Positions 36,212 to 47,545 are shown, counted from the first letter of the stretch. The stretch is DNA of 64,000 nt from Acorus gramineus (GCA_030737835.1 CM060850.1:29925716-29989715); one strand, 5' to 3'. Program-made: numbers and translations. The notes: generated from the sequence alone by a model not told the origin.

Positions 36212-36484
36212 GGAATTTTTAGTTTTAAGTCCCACAAACCATCATATTTAGTGATCGATCCCTCCCTTCTTCGTATTTAGGTTTTAGTCCCCAGATTTAA
36301 ATGATAGTTCCTTTTTAGTCCCTGAGAGGGACCTATCCATAAATTATTTAATTTATTTTTTAGTCCCTGTGAGGGACCTATCAATGAATTATCCTTTAAA
36401 TTGGGGGACTAAAACCTAAATACGAAGAAGGGAGGGATCGATCACTAAATATGATGGTTTGTGGGGACTTAAAACTAAAAATCC
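36212..36484. mobile_element. Fold-back MITE, GTCCCT family (well-preserved copy)
   Basis: 273 bp. The left arm (GGAATTTTTAGTTTTAAGTC, then CACAAACCATCATATTTAGT, GATCGATCCCTCCC, TTCGTATTTAGGTTTTAGTC) is inverted almost exactly at the right (GGGAGGGATCGATCACTAAA to ACTTAAAACTAAAAATCC). Arms are about 95 bp. The middle holds two AGTCCCTGWGAGGGACCTAT palindromes. The flanks are A-rich, so a target duplication cannot be judged. Its degenerate sibling is at 21648. Confidence 0.85.
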
Positions 36485-36497
36485 AAAAAAGAAAAGG

Positions 36498-36983
36498 TTT
36501 TAATGTGGCAGTGTCAAATGCATACACTATTATACGATTAAGTTACATTGTACTCTTTTTCCTTCGCTTTAGTTTTTTCCCATTGGGTTTTTCAAGCAAG
36601 GTTTTAATGAGGCAATTTTCTTAGCGTGGTGGTCATCCAAGGGGGAGTGTTGTGAATATGGTGGTGGATAACCACCACTTTTCTAACCCATAACCTCCCC
36701 CACTCTTCAACTCCATAACCCCCTCATTCAACTCCATAACCTCCCCCACTCTTCTATTCCATAACACTCCCATTGTTGCCCCACTATCTCCCCCTCACCT
36801 CTATAGACTTGTAACTCCCCATCTTTGGGATTCCTCTATGCACCCTATAAATAGAGGGGTTTCTCTTGTATTCCATCAACCAACACAAGAAGAATAAGAA
36901 TCTCTCTCTACTTCTCTTCTCTATATACTTGTGTGCTTTGTTTATATACTCTTATGTATTCATATTCTATTTAGTTTACAACA
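36498..36983 (+). mobile_element. Truncated Copia 3' end: internal tail, polypurine tract and LTR
   Basis: The stretch TTTTTCCCATTGGGTTTTTC, AGCAAGGTTTTAATGAGGCA and CATCCAAGGGGGAG is the characteristic 3' internal end of plant Copia elements. The LTR follows at once, starting TGTTGTGAATATGG at 36648, with a TATA box at 36846-36853 (TATAAATAGAGG) and ending TTTACAACA at 36983 (336 bp). No matching left LTR or coding region is found; the left limit meets the MITE at 36484, so the element is 5'-truncated. Confidence 0.8.
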
Positions 36984-37641
36984 GTTTAAGACTTTTTGTC
37001 CACGTTTTATGTAGCAACATTAATTATTTACTTCATCTAATAAAATATATATTTTTATATATTTCAATGGATTGAATCATATTATTTATAAAATATGTGA
37101 AAATTTTCAAATAGACATAAATTGATACGGCGAGTCAAGGGAGTTAATGAGGTACACAGGGCACCTCTTGTATTGCTCGGAATCATTTGATATTTAGGGG
37201 AACTCTATTATATGTAGATAATATATGGGAGATGGTTATCTTTTTTTATTAAATCATGGGGCACCTCTTATGTGGGTGTTAAGAGAGTGAGTTTTTTTTG
37301 GGGATAAACTGCCATCGAGGAGTAGTTTTGGTTTTTTCGTTTTTGTATTATCATGAGATATATATGGTAGATATCTTTTCTATTTCTATCGCTTTTGTAG
37401 ATGATCCTGTATATGTTTATGCTTTGAGTGATTCCTTTCTTTAAATAAAATAAAATTAAAGGCGTATGCCTACCGTTTCTTAGAAAAAAAAGAGCTGAGG
37501 CACATAGAGTTTACATGTGAAACTAGAAAAAAAAACACTAAGGGTAACATATCTCACGCTATTAAGGCATGGTTTGATAAATGGATAAATATTTAAAATA
37601 AGTTAATTTAATTTAAGGAGATAAAAGGACTACTATTTTTA

Positions 37642-38540
37642 GGGATAATTGTTCAAATACCCCTACAGCCAACCTCCTATTATTCATGTGCCCTCACCTT
37701 TTTAAAAAAAAATTCTACACCCTTGCGCCAAACACCCAATTTTTTTTTTACCCTCACATTTTTTAGTCTCTCGGTCTCACAAAATTGCAGTTTTTTTATC
37801 TGTAAGTGAATATATGCTTTCTGTAACTTACAGAACACAAAATGCAATTTCTATAAATATTATCAGTAACTTCATTATTATGCATGTCATATAAAGATGG
37901 TAACTTACAAAACATTAAAGAAACATACGTTAATGTATAACACTTGAAAAATTTTATCACAATAAATACATCCAAGAACTTGAATTCCATCGAATATTTA
38001 CATTCCAACGTTCTTTTCCTACCTTAGTGAACTGAGCTATTGTCTTCCCCCATATCCTCTTCATGTTATTCTGACTGAAATCGAATCCACTGTTAGATCT
38101 TCGAGTCAGTAAACATACATCATTTGGAAGAAAGCACAATCCAAACTATATCAGAGATGCAACAACCAGTTAAACGCTCCAATAAATCAAACACACCAAC
38201 AAGTGTGTACTTCATAGCATTATAAGAACCACACATACATTAATATGTATTAATATATGTTTCTCTAGTGTTTTGCAAGTTATCATTCTTACATGACATA
38301 ATAATGCATTTATAGATAATATTTACAAAAATTATATTTTGTGCTATGCAAATTACAGAAAACATATATGCATTTACAGGGGAGAAACTGCGATTTTGTA
38401 GGATTGGGGGAATTAAAGGGATGTGGATAAAAAAAAATTAAGTGTTTGTTGCAGGGGTACAGATTTTTTTTTTTTTTTGAAAAGGTGGGGGAACAAAAAT
38501 AATAGAAGGTTGGCTGCAGAGGTATCTGGGCAATTCACCC
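37642..38540. mobile_element. Mutator-type MITE with perfect 9-bp target duplication
   Basis: The element of 899 bp is flanked by CTATTTTTA at 37633-37641 and again at 38541-38549. The terminal repeats begin GGGATAATTGTTCAAATACC and, inverted, GGGTGAATTGCCCAGATACC. They stay similar for well over 100 bp (CAGCCAACCTYCTATTATT, CACCTTTTT, and TCTCACAAAATTGCAGTTT against its inverse AAACTGCGATTTTGTAGGA). A 9-bp duplication with long inverted repeats is the hallmark of Mutator-like elements. No transposase frame. Confidence 0.88.
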
Positions 38541-39052
38541 CTATTTTTATCCACATTTACATTTGATAATATTTTTTTATTATTATTCTCTTTTTTTTTT
38601 TTGGTGTTATTGTCCTGAATCTTGTATTTGAATCACATTATCTAAAATATAAAATAACTTCAAAAAAATTAGAAAGATCAAGTCTACCCGTGTTATTAAT
38701 GTGGTATTAATATTGTTTGTTTTAAGGAATTTTTTTTGTTTTTGTTATTTATGGAAAAAGACAGTAATAAAAGTTGTCTATATTTTAAAAAATATTAAAA
38801 TAGAATTAAAAAATAAAGATAATCTGTTCCATATTTTACTCAAAATAAAACACCTCTATCTTTTTCTTAAAAGATGAAGAATGATTCGTATTTTATCTTT
38901 TTTTTTTTTAATTATGTCACGTAAAATATAATATGTGATTTAAATTAATTATTTCCTTAACCCTGCCAAACCTGAACAAAGTATTAACACCCAAAAGTCC
39001 AAAACCCCTCAAAAACCACTAGATAAAAGATACGCGAGAGCGAGAGAGAGAG

Positions 39053-41330
39053 ATGGGGAAGGTGGGATTGATATGGGCGACGGCGGAGGACCTGGCGAGA
39101 AACCGATCGAGGGTTCTCTCGCTCTACAGGCGAATACTCCGCAGCCTCAACTCGCCCGTCCTCGACATCTCCCTCGCCGGGCGAATCACGAAGAAGGCCG
39201 AGGCGAGGCGGTTGTTCGACATGTCGGCCAACGAGAGGTCGCTCCACAACATCTCCGACTTGATCGACGCCGCCGAGTACTCCCTCTCCCTCCTCAACCA
39301 GGGTCGCATCCCTTCCCAAACTCAAAAGGTCCTCTTTTTTTTTTTTCCCCAAATCTTTGATTTTTGATCCCTTGTGTTTTCTTAATTGTTTGGCTTATTT
39401 AGAGGTGGCATTGCTGAGAAATTTTAGGGTTATCATCATATCATGGTTCTGGTTTTGTATTCGATCGTGAAATTGATTACTAGGATTGTGATTTCGTGGG
39501 AAATGGTTTTCGAGTTGGAATTGTAAAACTCCTGTTTTTTTCGTGGATAAGCAAGTGTGTAAGGAAAGAATATGTTTATTCCTATAAATTATAATAGTTG
39601 TGCCTTGTTCATTCCATTTTTTTAAATTCCAAATTAAGGCTCCGTTTGGATATGAGATTCAAATGTAGGCTTTTCTAGAATCCAACCCCCAAATCCGGCG
39701 TCTGGAAAAGCATCGTTTTGATAGTTTTTCAAACGCCAGGATTTTTGCAAAGAAACACATGAAATGCATCTTAAACGTTGAATGCCCATTTTTGTTTGGA
39801 TCCGCGGTGGAGAATTTTCAGCCTTTGCACTGCCAAACTCACCCCACCGTATATTCTAATAAAACAAATAACAAAAACAAAATATTATTCAAACCGATAA
39901 AGGGATAATAACCAAAGTGAAAATCATCTATTCTCTTCTATTCATATATATAACTATTTTATGCTTGGGTAAATTATTTGCTGACGGAGGATAAGAGAAT
40001 GAGTGTGAGGAGAAGGGGGTAAGTTGTTATTTGTTAAACAAACAATTAACAATTTATATTGTTTGTTATAAAATGAAAACAAACATGAAGCTCTTGTAGT
40101 GTTAGATCTCAACACTTGTAGAACAATTAAGAGAACAAAATTCCACACAAAAGAACACAAAGATTTTCGTGGTTCGGTAAAATATGCTTACGTTCACTGA
40201 GGAAAGCAGAAAACGATTCACTATATCATGTAATTGGAGTACAAAAACTCTTAACCTCTCTCTCCTCAGCACCATCCCTTTCTCTCAGAGAGGAAACCCT
40301 AGAACGATCGTCTCTCATAGAAAAGTCTCTCAAATTAAACGCTAACAAGGTAGAGACTAAAATAAATAGGGTAAAATTAAGCAAAATTACAAAAATGCCC
40401 TATATTAAATGACCCTAGGCCTTCGCGAACATACCCTTCATACTAGAATGCAAAACATCTTTACACAGATAGAGTGAGGACAATTCCAATTCTGAATCGA
40501 AATGATTTTTTACCTCTCAAAATTAGAATAACTTGCCCTCAAAATCGTATTTCATTGCTTAAAAAAAAATTGTATTTCATTCATCATTACCAAACTAGGC
40601 CTTGGGTTAGAATAAAAAATGGGTAATTGAGGTAATACATTTTGGGATGTCTATGGAATTTCAATGTTATCCGATTCAAACTCTTTTTTTTGAATGTCCA
40701 AGCTTGACTGTGAGGTTTGTCTCTGAATCACCCACCTTTTGACAAAGACTATCATGGGTTGATCTGTTGAGAAACTCATACTCAAAATCTGTAATTCACG
40801 CGGAGCCCCTTTATGAACCAATTATCAAATTGATTATGCTTCTGTAAAATCAGTTTTCAGATAATCAATTCTAGCTAGATAAATTAAATTTGAACTTTTA
40901 GTTTCAGATTTTGGTTTTTATGTGTTAAAATAAAGAAAACAACTTTTATGTAAAAATTGATTGGAAGTAACTTTCACAAATAATAAGGGTTGTGAATAGC
41001 TTTTATGGAAAAATTGTTTTTTGAAAATTGGTTCCAAACATGGCGTCTATTGCTTATTTGCATGGTTAGGGCATTAATTTGTAGGAGGATTTTCTCCTTT
41101 GAGTTTCTTGCTGTGGGAGTCAGCATTGCTGAGGAATGTAGAAATGTATTATGATTTATTATATCTGATGAGGATTCTCTTGTGTGTAGACGTAAAATTT
41201 TGCCCTCCTCAGGTTTATCTTCTAGTGCTCATGAGTGGTTGTCTCTCATTTGTTCTTGAATGCGTGACAATGCAGTGCGGATGAATGTGTTACTGATGTA
41301 AATTTTCTTACGCAGTTGCGAGAATACTAG
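39053..41330 (+). CDS. LYR-motif protein, LYRM9-like (complex 1 LYR family), intact copy
   Basis: Exon 1 is 39053-39328 (92 codons) and exon 2 is 41316-41330 (Leu-Arg-Glu-Tyr-stop); together 96 residues. The protein starts MGKVGLIWATAEDLARNRSR. It carries the LYR signature at VLSLYRRILRSLNSP (about residues 21-35) and a basic helix ITKKAEARRLFDMSANERSL, then LHNISDLIDAAEYSLSLLNQ. Small LYR proteins bind the mitochondrial acyl carrier protein and assist assembly of respiratory or iron-sulphur complexes; the exact client of this plant group is not known to me. The donor is AAAAG|GTCCTC and the acceptor TTACGCAG; the intron of 2 kb contains two transposon insertions. A purine-rich GAGA leader precedes the start. 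The family call is firm. Confidence 0.88.
39636..39848. mobile_element. Insertion in the LYRM9-like intron, absent from the duplicate
   Basis: The segment from GGCTCCGTTTGGATATGAGA to AACTCACCCCACC is missing at the matching point of unit B (about 44030). It has a GTTTGGAT-type left end and inner inverse stretches (TTTGGATCCGCGGTGG). It is taken as a MITE inserted after the duplication, or lost from the other copy. Confidence 0.55.
40086..40452 (-). mobile_element. Solo LTR, Copia type, reverse orientation
   Basis: TGAAGCTC...GAATGCA, 367 bp, is flanked by AAACA at 40081-40085 and 40453-40457. The duplicated unit lacks it at the matching site near 44245, which acts as the empty site. Read on the minus strand it contains CCTAGGGTCATTTAATATAG near its start and GAACCACGAAAATCTTTGTG near its end, as in several plant Copia LTRs. 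It lies in the intron of the intact LYRM9-like gene. Confidence 0.7.
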
Positions 41331-42576
41331 CATGAAGTCCACAAGGATCATGAACATCAACCATCCATGAACTCCCCATCTGTTTGTTTATGATTCGAGG
41401 ATGCAGGCCTGCATTAGACTATAATTTGAAGCCTTCAATCAAGGGGGAAAATGAGGATCATATTTACAGCACACTCAAGTACATTACCGTTAGTGATCTT
41501 TTTGCTTTTCTCTTTTGGATTATTAATATGTTCTTTGATCAACTTATACCTGCGTAGTTCCTAAACCATAGTGGGAATGATTTGTATTTATATGATGGGT
41601 GGTCGTAGAGAAAGTTGTATTCGTGTAGTTTTTAGGGTATATTTGTATTTGAGAATTCAGTATAATTCGAATAACAAATGCATGGAAATCGGCCAACAGT
41701 GGAATTGTGAAGCCCAACTATCTAGATGGGGATTGAAAATGACAGATCCGAAGTAGTTTTGGATTCTTTGCAATTCCAATTCATTTCTATGCTGATGTTT
41801 GCATTCAATTCCAATCAATTACTTGCATGGAGAGTAATTTTTCCAGTCATGGCCAGTGCAAAAGATTCAGCCAACTTCCAATGAAGGATTATGAAAGCAA
41901 ATCAACTCCGCTAAAAGTTGTTCATGTCTCAATTGGCTCTCCTCGTGTTTGAATTCTTAATATGCTTTCAAGCCAAATCTGACTGATAGTGCATCTAAAA
42001 GTGTTTCTAAGGTAAAACATAACCTTTGATTTCATACAAAAAGAAAAAAAAACGATAACCTACGACAAAAAAAACACATGCGAAGGATGTTTTGAGTACA
42101 AAATTATTAGTTGGAAGCCACACCCACATGTGACTGAGCAGGATAGAATGATTGAAAACATAAGGTGCGGATGTTCCCACCTCCCAAATCATTAAATTCA
42201 CTACCTAAAATCATAAAAAAAAAACAATACCTACTGTTTGTTTGATTTTTTTGTTCTTTGTATTTAAATGATTACGTAGGTGAATGATTTTCATAAAGAT
42301 TTAAATGGCTTAAACTATGTTTTGTTTATTATAAGAATTTAAATAATTATACAAGTGATTGATTTTCAAAAGATAATTATTGTTCTGAATTGTTCAACAT
42401 GCTCTTATTAAATTTCATGTAACCGATTCGATATGTTTTTGTGATTAATGAATTTAAAAAAACAAAAACTAATTTTTTTTTTTTTTAATACTGGGTCGTG
42501 GTTAAAATAAACAGGGAGGTGGGAATGGCTTTGCCCAAACCCTAAACCCCTCAAAAACCACAGATAAAGATACGAT

Positions 42577-42602
42577 AGAGAGAGAGAGAGAGAGAGAGAG
42601 AG
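42577..42602. repeat. (AG)n tract in the leader of the second LYRM9-like copy
   Basis: Thirteen AG units just upstream of the start codon at 42625. The corresponding stretch in copy A (about 39033-39051) is shorter and interrupted, so the tract expanded after duplication or contracted in A. Confidence 0.9.
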
Positions 42603-42624
42603 AAGGAGGGACCAAATAGTAGAG

Positions 42625-45568
42625 ATGGCGAAGGAGAGAATAGTATGGGAGACGGCGGAGGGCCTGGCGAGGAACCGATTGAGGGTTCTCTCGCTCTACA
42701 GGCGAACCCTCCGCGGCCTCAACTCGCCCGAACACGACATCTCACTCGCCGAGCGAATCACGAAGAAGGCCGAGGCGAGGCGGATGTTCAACATGTTCAA
42801 CGAGAGGTCGCTCCACAACACCACCGACTTGCTCGACGCCATGGATTACACCCTCACCCAACAGCACCAGGGTCGCAAACCCTCCCAAACTGAAGGTCCT
42901 CTCTTTGTTTTTTGATCCCTTGTGTTTTCTTGATTGTTTGGCTTATTTAGAGGTGGCATTGCTGAGGAATTTTAGGATTACCATCATGTCATGGTTGATT
43001 TTGTTTGGTTTTGTATTCAATCGTGAAATTGATTACTAGGATTGTGATTTCATGGGAAATGGTTTTCGAATTGGGATTGTAAAACCCACCTCTTGTGCCT
43101 GGTTTCGTCGATACGCAAGTGTATAAGGAAAGAATAGGTTTAATTGGTTAAGGTTTTTTTTTTTTGCAAAACGCCCAACTAATTGGTTACCCCCCTCTAT
43201 GGCTAGAGAAATAAACCCAGAATAAGGAAGAATACATGAGAATAGTAAAAAAAAACTGTTTGTTTTGACAGAATAAACCCCGATAGTTATGTCTGGATAA
43301 GCTAGAATAAGGCCTGATAACTATTCTAAGGAAATTGTGGAATTGCTTATCAAGGTTTATCTATACCAATGGATAAAAATACCCTTCTTTGTCATTTTAA
43401 AAAATTATCTCACCTAACAGACTCACACATATTCTAAAAACTGTCACATCTATCAAATCAATCATATATCTCTCACACTATTCTCAAGGGGTATAATTGT
43501 CATTTAAAAAATCATAAACTCTTATTCATCCCTTATCAACTATTTATCATCACTTTATCCAAGGTGAACCAAACAACAAAAAAGTTATTTTTACGTTTCC
43601 CAATGAGAATAACAAAAAAACAACCAAACAAAAAGTTGCTTATTCAGCCTGGATTGTTATCTATCCCAGTATAGCTATCGGGAGCGAATAACCTAAGTCA
43701 CACCCCATACGGGGGATTAAGGTTTTGAGGATAAGTTATCCTAATTTTGGAAGATAAAATGTTCATATTAATATTTGTCAAAATTGGGTGGATAAATGTT
43801 ATTCCAGCCTTTAGGTGAAATATAAAATCCTCATTTTTATTTCAAAATCAGGACAACTCTCCACACTTTATCCAATTTTTTTTTTTATATCAAATGGGAT
43901 AAGTTATCCTTCACCTATCCCCACAATCATCTCATCATTCCACCACTTATCCATTTGCCAAACCAGCCCTGAAAAGCAATAAATTATCATTGTTGTGCCT
44001 AGTTTATTCTTCATTATCCATTCCTAACTAAAACGATATTCTATTAAAACAAATACAAAAAACAAAATATTACTCAAACCGAAAAAGGAATAATAACAAA
44101 ATGAAAATCATTTAATTCACTTCTATTCATATATAACTATTTTATGCTTGGGTAAATTATTCGCTGATGGAGGATAAGAGAATAAGTGTGGGGGAGAATG
44201 GGATAAGTTGTTAAACAAACAATTTATATTGTTTGTTATAAAATAACATGATAGAGTGAGGACAATTCTGATTCTGAATCAAAAGATTTTCTCTCTCAAA
44301 ATTAGGATAACATATCCTCAAAATCATATTTTATTGCTTCAAAAAAATATATATCATATCTCATTACCAAACTAGGCCTTGGGTTAGAATAAATATGGGT
44401 ATTTGAGGTAATACATTTTAGGATATCTATGGAATTTCAATGTTACTGATTCAAACTTATTTTTAAAAAAAAAACTTGTAAAGCAAAAGCTGGTCCTTCT
44501 GTAATGGATTTTACTGAGTGCGATGGAGCACTCCATAGCCAAATAGCCTTGCTAAGTTCACTCAAAAGTAGTTGTATTTTATCCTGGCAAAACTAGTGAT
44601 GATTGTAATTGGTCGGTCTTGTGAAAGAATGTCCAATCTTGACTAGTTGGCAGTGTGAGGTTTGTTTATGAATCACTCTCACTTTTTGACAAAGACTATC
44701 ATGGGTTGATCTCTTGAGAGACTCAAACTCAAAATCTGTAATTCACGGGGAGCCCCTTTTGGAACCAATTATCAAATTGATTATACTTCTGCAAAATCAG
44801 TTTTCAAATAATCGATTCCAGATAGATAATATTAAATTTGAACTTTTAGTTTGGGATTTTGGTTTTTTTTTTGTGTTAAAATGCAGAAACAGCTTTAATG
44901 AAAAAATTGATTGGAAGTAACTTTTACAAAAAAAAAAAAAAAAGGTTGTGAATAGCTTTTATGAAAAAGTTGTTTTTGAGAATTGGTTCCAAACATGGCA
45001 GCTATTGTGAGGTTAGGGCATTAATTTGTAGGAGGATTTTCTCCTTCGGGTTTTTTGCAGTAGGACTTAGCAACTTAGCATTGCTAAAGAATGTAGAAAT
45101 TTACTATGATTTCTTATATCTGATGAGGATTCTCGTGTGTATGGTTGTAGGAGTTAGCATTGCTAAGGAATATGTGACAAATGCAATGCAGATGAATGTG
45201 TTACTGATGTTAATTTTCCCATGCAGTTGCGAGAATACTAGGCATCAAGCCCAAGGTTGCGAATAGCTTTTATGAAAAAGTTGAGAATTGGTTCCAAACA
45301 TGGCGGCCATTTTAAGGTTAGGGCATTAATTTGTAGGAGGATTTTCTCCTTTGGGTTTCTTGCAGTAGGAGTTAGCATTGCTAAGGAATGTAGAAATGTA
45401 TTATGATTTCTTATATCTTATGAGGATTCTCTTGTGTGTAGTTGTAGGAGTCAGCAACTTAGCATTGTAAGGAATATGTGACAATGCGATGCAGATGAAT
45501 GTGTTACTGATGTTAAATTTTCCCATGCAGTTGCGAGGATACTAGGCATCAAGCCCACAGGATCATGA
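42625..45568 (+). CDS. LYRM9-like second copy, diverged and frameshifted at the exon junction
   Basis: Exon 1, 42625-42895, encodes MAKERIVWETAEGLARNRLR, the LYR motif in VLSLYRRTLRGLNSP, and a helix like that of copy A, but with many amino-acid changes. Where copy A reads CTCAAAAG before the donor, this copy reads CTGAAG: two bases fewer. Splicing at the same GT (42896) to either acceptor (exon at 45227 or 45531) puts Leu-Arg-Glu-Tyr out of frame. The protein would end VARILGIKP plus a short tail (103 or 119 residues). The conserved C-terminus is therefore lost. It may be a decaying duplicate or one with an altered tail; transcription is unknown. The end given uses the second acceptor. Confidence 0.55.
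43215..43720 (+). mobile_element. 500-bp MITE, high-identity subfamily (copy 2)
   Basis: Almost base for base the same as 24770-25270, including ATCTATACCAATGGATAAAA, AATCAATCATATATCTCTCA and the end CACACCCCATACGGGG. It sits inside the intron of the second LYRM9-like copy and is absent from the intact copy. Confidence 0.85.
44943..45555 (+). repeat. Two tandem copies of the LYRM9-like exon-2 region
   Basis: Units of about 312 and 301 bp (44943-45254 and 45255-45555) each contain AATAGCTTTTATGAAAAAGT, GGTTCCAAACATGGC, TTAATTTGTAGGAGGATTTT, CAGATGAATGTGTTACTGAT and an acceptor plus exon 2 (CATGCAG|TTGCGAGRATAC). The intact gene has only one such unit (near 40990-41330). Confidence 0.85.
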
Positions 45569-45904
45569 ACTTCCCATCTTTTTGTTTATGACTTGAGGAT
45601 ATGTGCCCGCATTAGACCTGTAATTTGAAGCCTTCAATTCAAGGTTGAAGAAGATCAAAGGGGGAAATGGGGAATGTACCTAATACATTACTTGTTAGTC
45701 ATCTTCTCCTCTTTTGGATTATTGATATGCTCTTTGATCAACTTGATACCTGCTTAGTACCTTTAACATCATGGGAAATGATTTTTTTATATGATGTGGG
45801 AAATTAACTCTGCTAAAAGTTGTTCATGCCTCAGTTGGCTCTCCTGGTGCTTGATTTCTTAATATGCTTTCAGGCCAAATCTGATTGATATCATATCTAT
45901 TTTT

Positions 45905-46650
45905 GTTGAGCATCACCATCACCATCATCATCCTGTTTTCTGCTCTATTTTTGTAGATCATCTATCTTCGTGAAGCATCTAGCTTTTGCAGGTTTTATTT
46001 GGTCTCTCATGAGGACAAAGAATAAATTGATTGCATAACTGCAATTAGGCTGTGTTGGAAACGCTTTAGAAAAATATGATTTTGAATAAAGTAATTTAAA
46101 TAAACTCGGTTTTTAAAAAGCTCTCTTTCTGCGTTTTTTTAGAAACATATTTTTTTGTACTACTTAAAAGTTGTAACTTTTCAAACTAAGTTTGATTTGG
46201 GGAGACATTTGGAAACACACGAGTTTTTTGCATTTAAAAAAAATAAAAACACGTCAAATGTGCTATCTTAGTTTAAAATAGCAAATCTTAGGCCTGTTAG
46301 GATGCACATTTAAGCATATTTCACTGTGATAAGCTAAAAAAATTTAAATGTAGATTCAAATGGACTCGGGCATTTAGTGACTCCAATGTGTGTCACGCTT
46401 TGTTATTTACAAATTTTGTTTTTTTTGGAAAGCCTATTTTTGGATCTTGGATCCAAACATTTTTTTTTGTAGGGTAGGAACCAAACATTTTTTAAAAAAT
46501 GGATTTTTTTACTTAAAATTAAAATTGTATTTCAAATTAGATTTCTATAAAACATAAATTTCTTTGAGTTTATTAGACCAGTTTGGATATTTGAAATCAT
46601 GTTTGGGTTAAATTTGATTTTTTTATTAAAAAAAAAAAATAGAATCATCA
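45905..46650. other. Block in unit B without counterpart in unit A
   Basis: AT-rich DNA beginning after the shared CCAAATCTGA motif and ending before the shared AAGGTAAAACATAACCT. It contains CATCACCATCACCATCATCA at about 45910 and GTTGGAAACGC, GGAAACACACGAG and TTTGGATCTTGGATCC stretches typical of MITE debris. No gene is seen. Confidence 0.5.
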
Positions 46651-47035
46651 AAAATTGTTTGTAAGGTAAAACATAACCTATGATTTCATACCAAAAAAAA
46701 AAAAAAAAAAACTATGAAAGAAAAAAAAAACACATAAGACGGATGATTTGAGTACAGAATTATTAGTTGTCACACCCACATGTGAGCATGATGGGGTGCT
46801 TGAAAATAAGGAAAAAAAAAAAAAAAACTGTAGACAAAGGATGAGACTTTGGAAACTTCAGAGAACCAACCCTTCATTGCTTACTACTGGGGACACTCAG
46901 ACAAAGTCCATCCTCTGTTTTGACTCTGTACTTGCAAAATATGAAAATCATTTGTTATTCTCATGGAATATCACATCTATCCATGACAAAGAATAAAAGA
47001 TGCAATGTTTTATTACCCCCTCTGACATGGAATAT

Positions 47036-47545
47036 AAGGTAAGAATAATGAAGAATAGATAAGAATAGTTAAAAAAAATTGTTTGTTTTGATAGAATAAA
47101 CCTCGATAGTTATATCTGGATAAGCTAGAATAAGGCATGATAACTATTCTAAGGAAATTTTAGAATTGCTTATCAAGGCTTATTTATGCTAATAGATAAA
47201 AATACTCTTCTCTGTCATTTTAAAAAATTTATCTCACCCAACAGACTCACACAGATTCCAAAAACTGTCACATCTATCAAATCAATCATATATCTCTTAC
47301 ATTATTTCTAGGGGTATGATTGTCATTTAAAAAATCATAAACTCTTATTCATCATTTATCAATCATTTATCATCACTTTATCCAATATGAACCAAACATA
47401 AAAAAGTCATTTTTACGTTTCCCAATAAGAATAACAAAAAAGATAACCAAACAAAAAATTATTTATTCAGTCTGAATTATTATTTATTCTAGTATAACTA
47501 TCAGAAGCGAATAACTTAATATCCTGTCCCATGCGAAGGATTAAA
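47036..47545 (+). mobile_element. 500-bp MITE, high-identity subfamily (copy 3, older)
   Basis: Same landmarks as copies 1 and 2 (GTTTGTTTTGATAGAATAAA, CTGGATAAGCTAGAATAAGG, ACTGTCACATCTATCAAATC, TTTTTACGTTTCCCAATAAG), but with many more substitutions, mostly C to T and G to A. Confidence 0.8.

Larger units (their letters stand above)
38965..42165 (+). repeat. Tandem segmental duplication, unit A
   Basis: Unit A carries the intact LYRM9-like gene, and its intron and 3' flank are matched through unit B at 42505-46810. Shared landmarks run from CCCCTCAAAAACCA through TTTGGCTTATTTAGAGGTGG and TGTTTGTTATAAAAT to AGGTAAAACATAACCT and CACACCCACATGTGA near 42130. Unit A alone has insertions at about 39636-39848 and at 40086-40452. 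Confidence 0.85.
42505..46810 (+). repeat. Tandem segmental duplication, unit B
   Basis: Unit B is the head-to-tail partner of 38965-42165, with the same gene order and flank. Extra DNA in B: the MITE at 43215-43720 and adjoining sequence to about 43980, a second tandem copy of the exon-2 region at 44943-45555, and an unmatched block at about 45905-46650. Confidence 0.85.
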
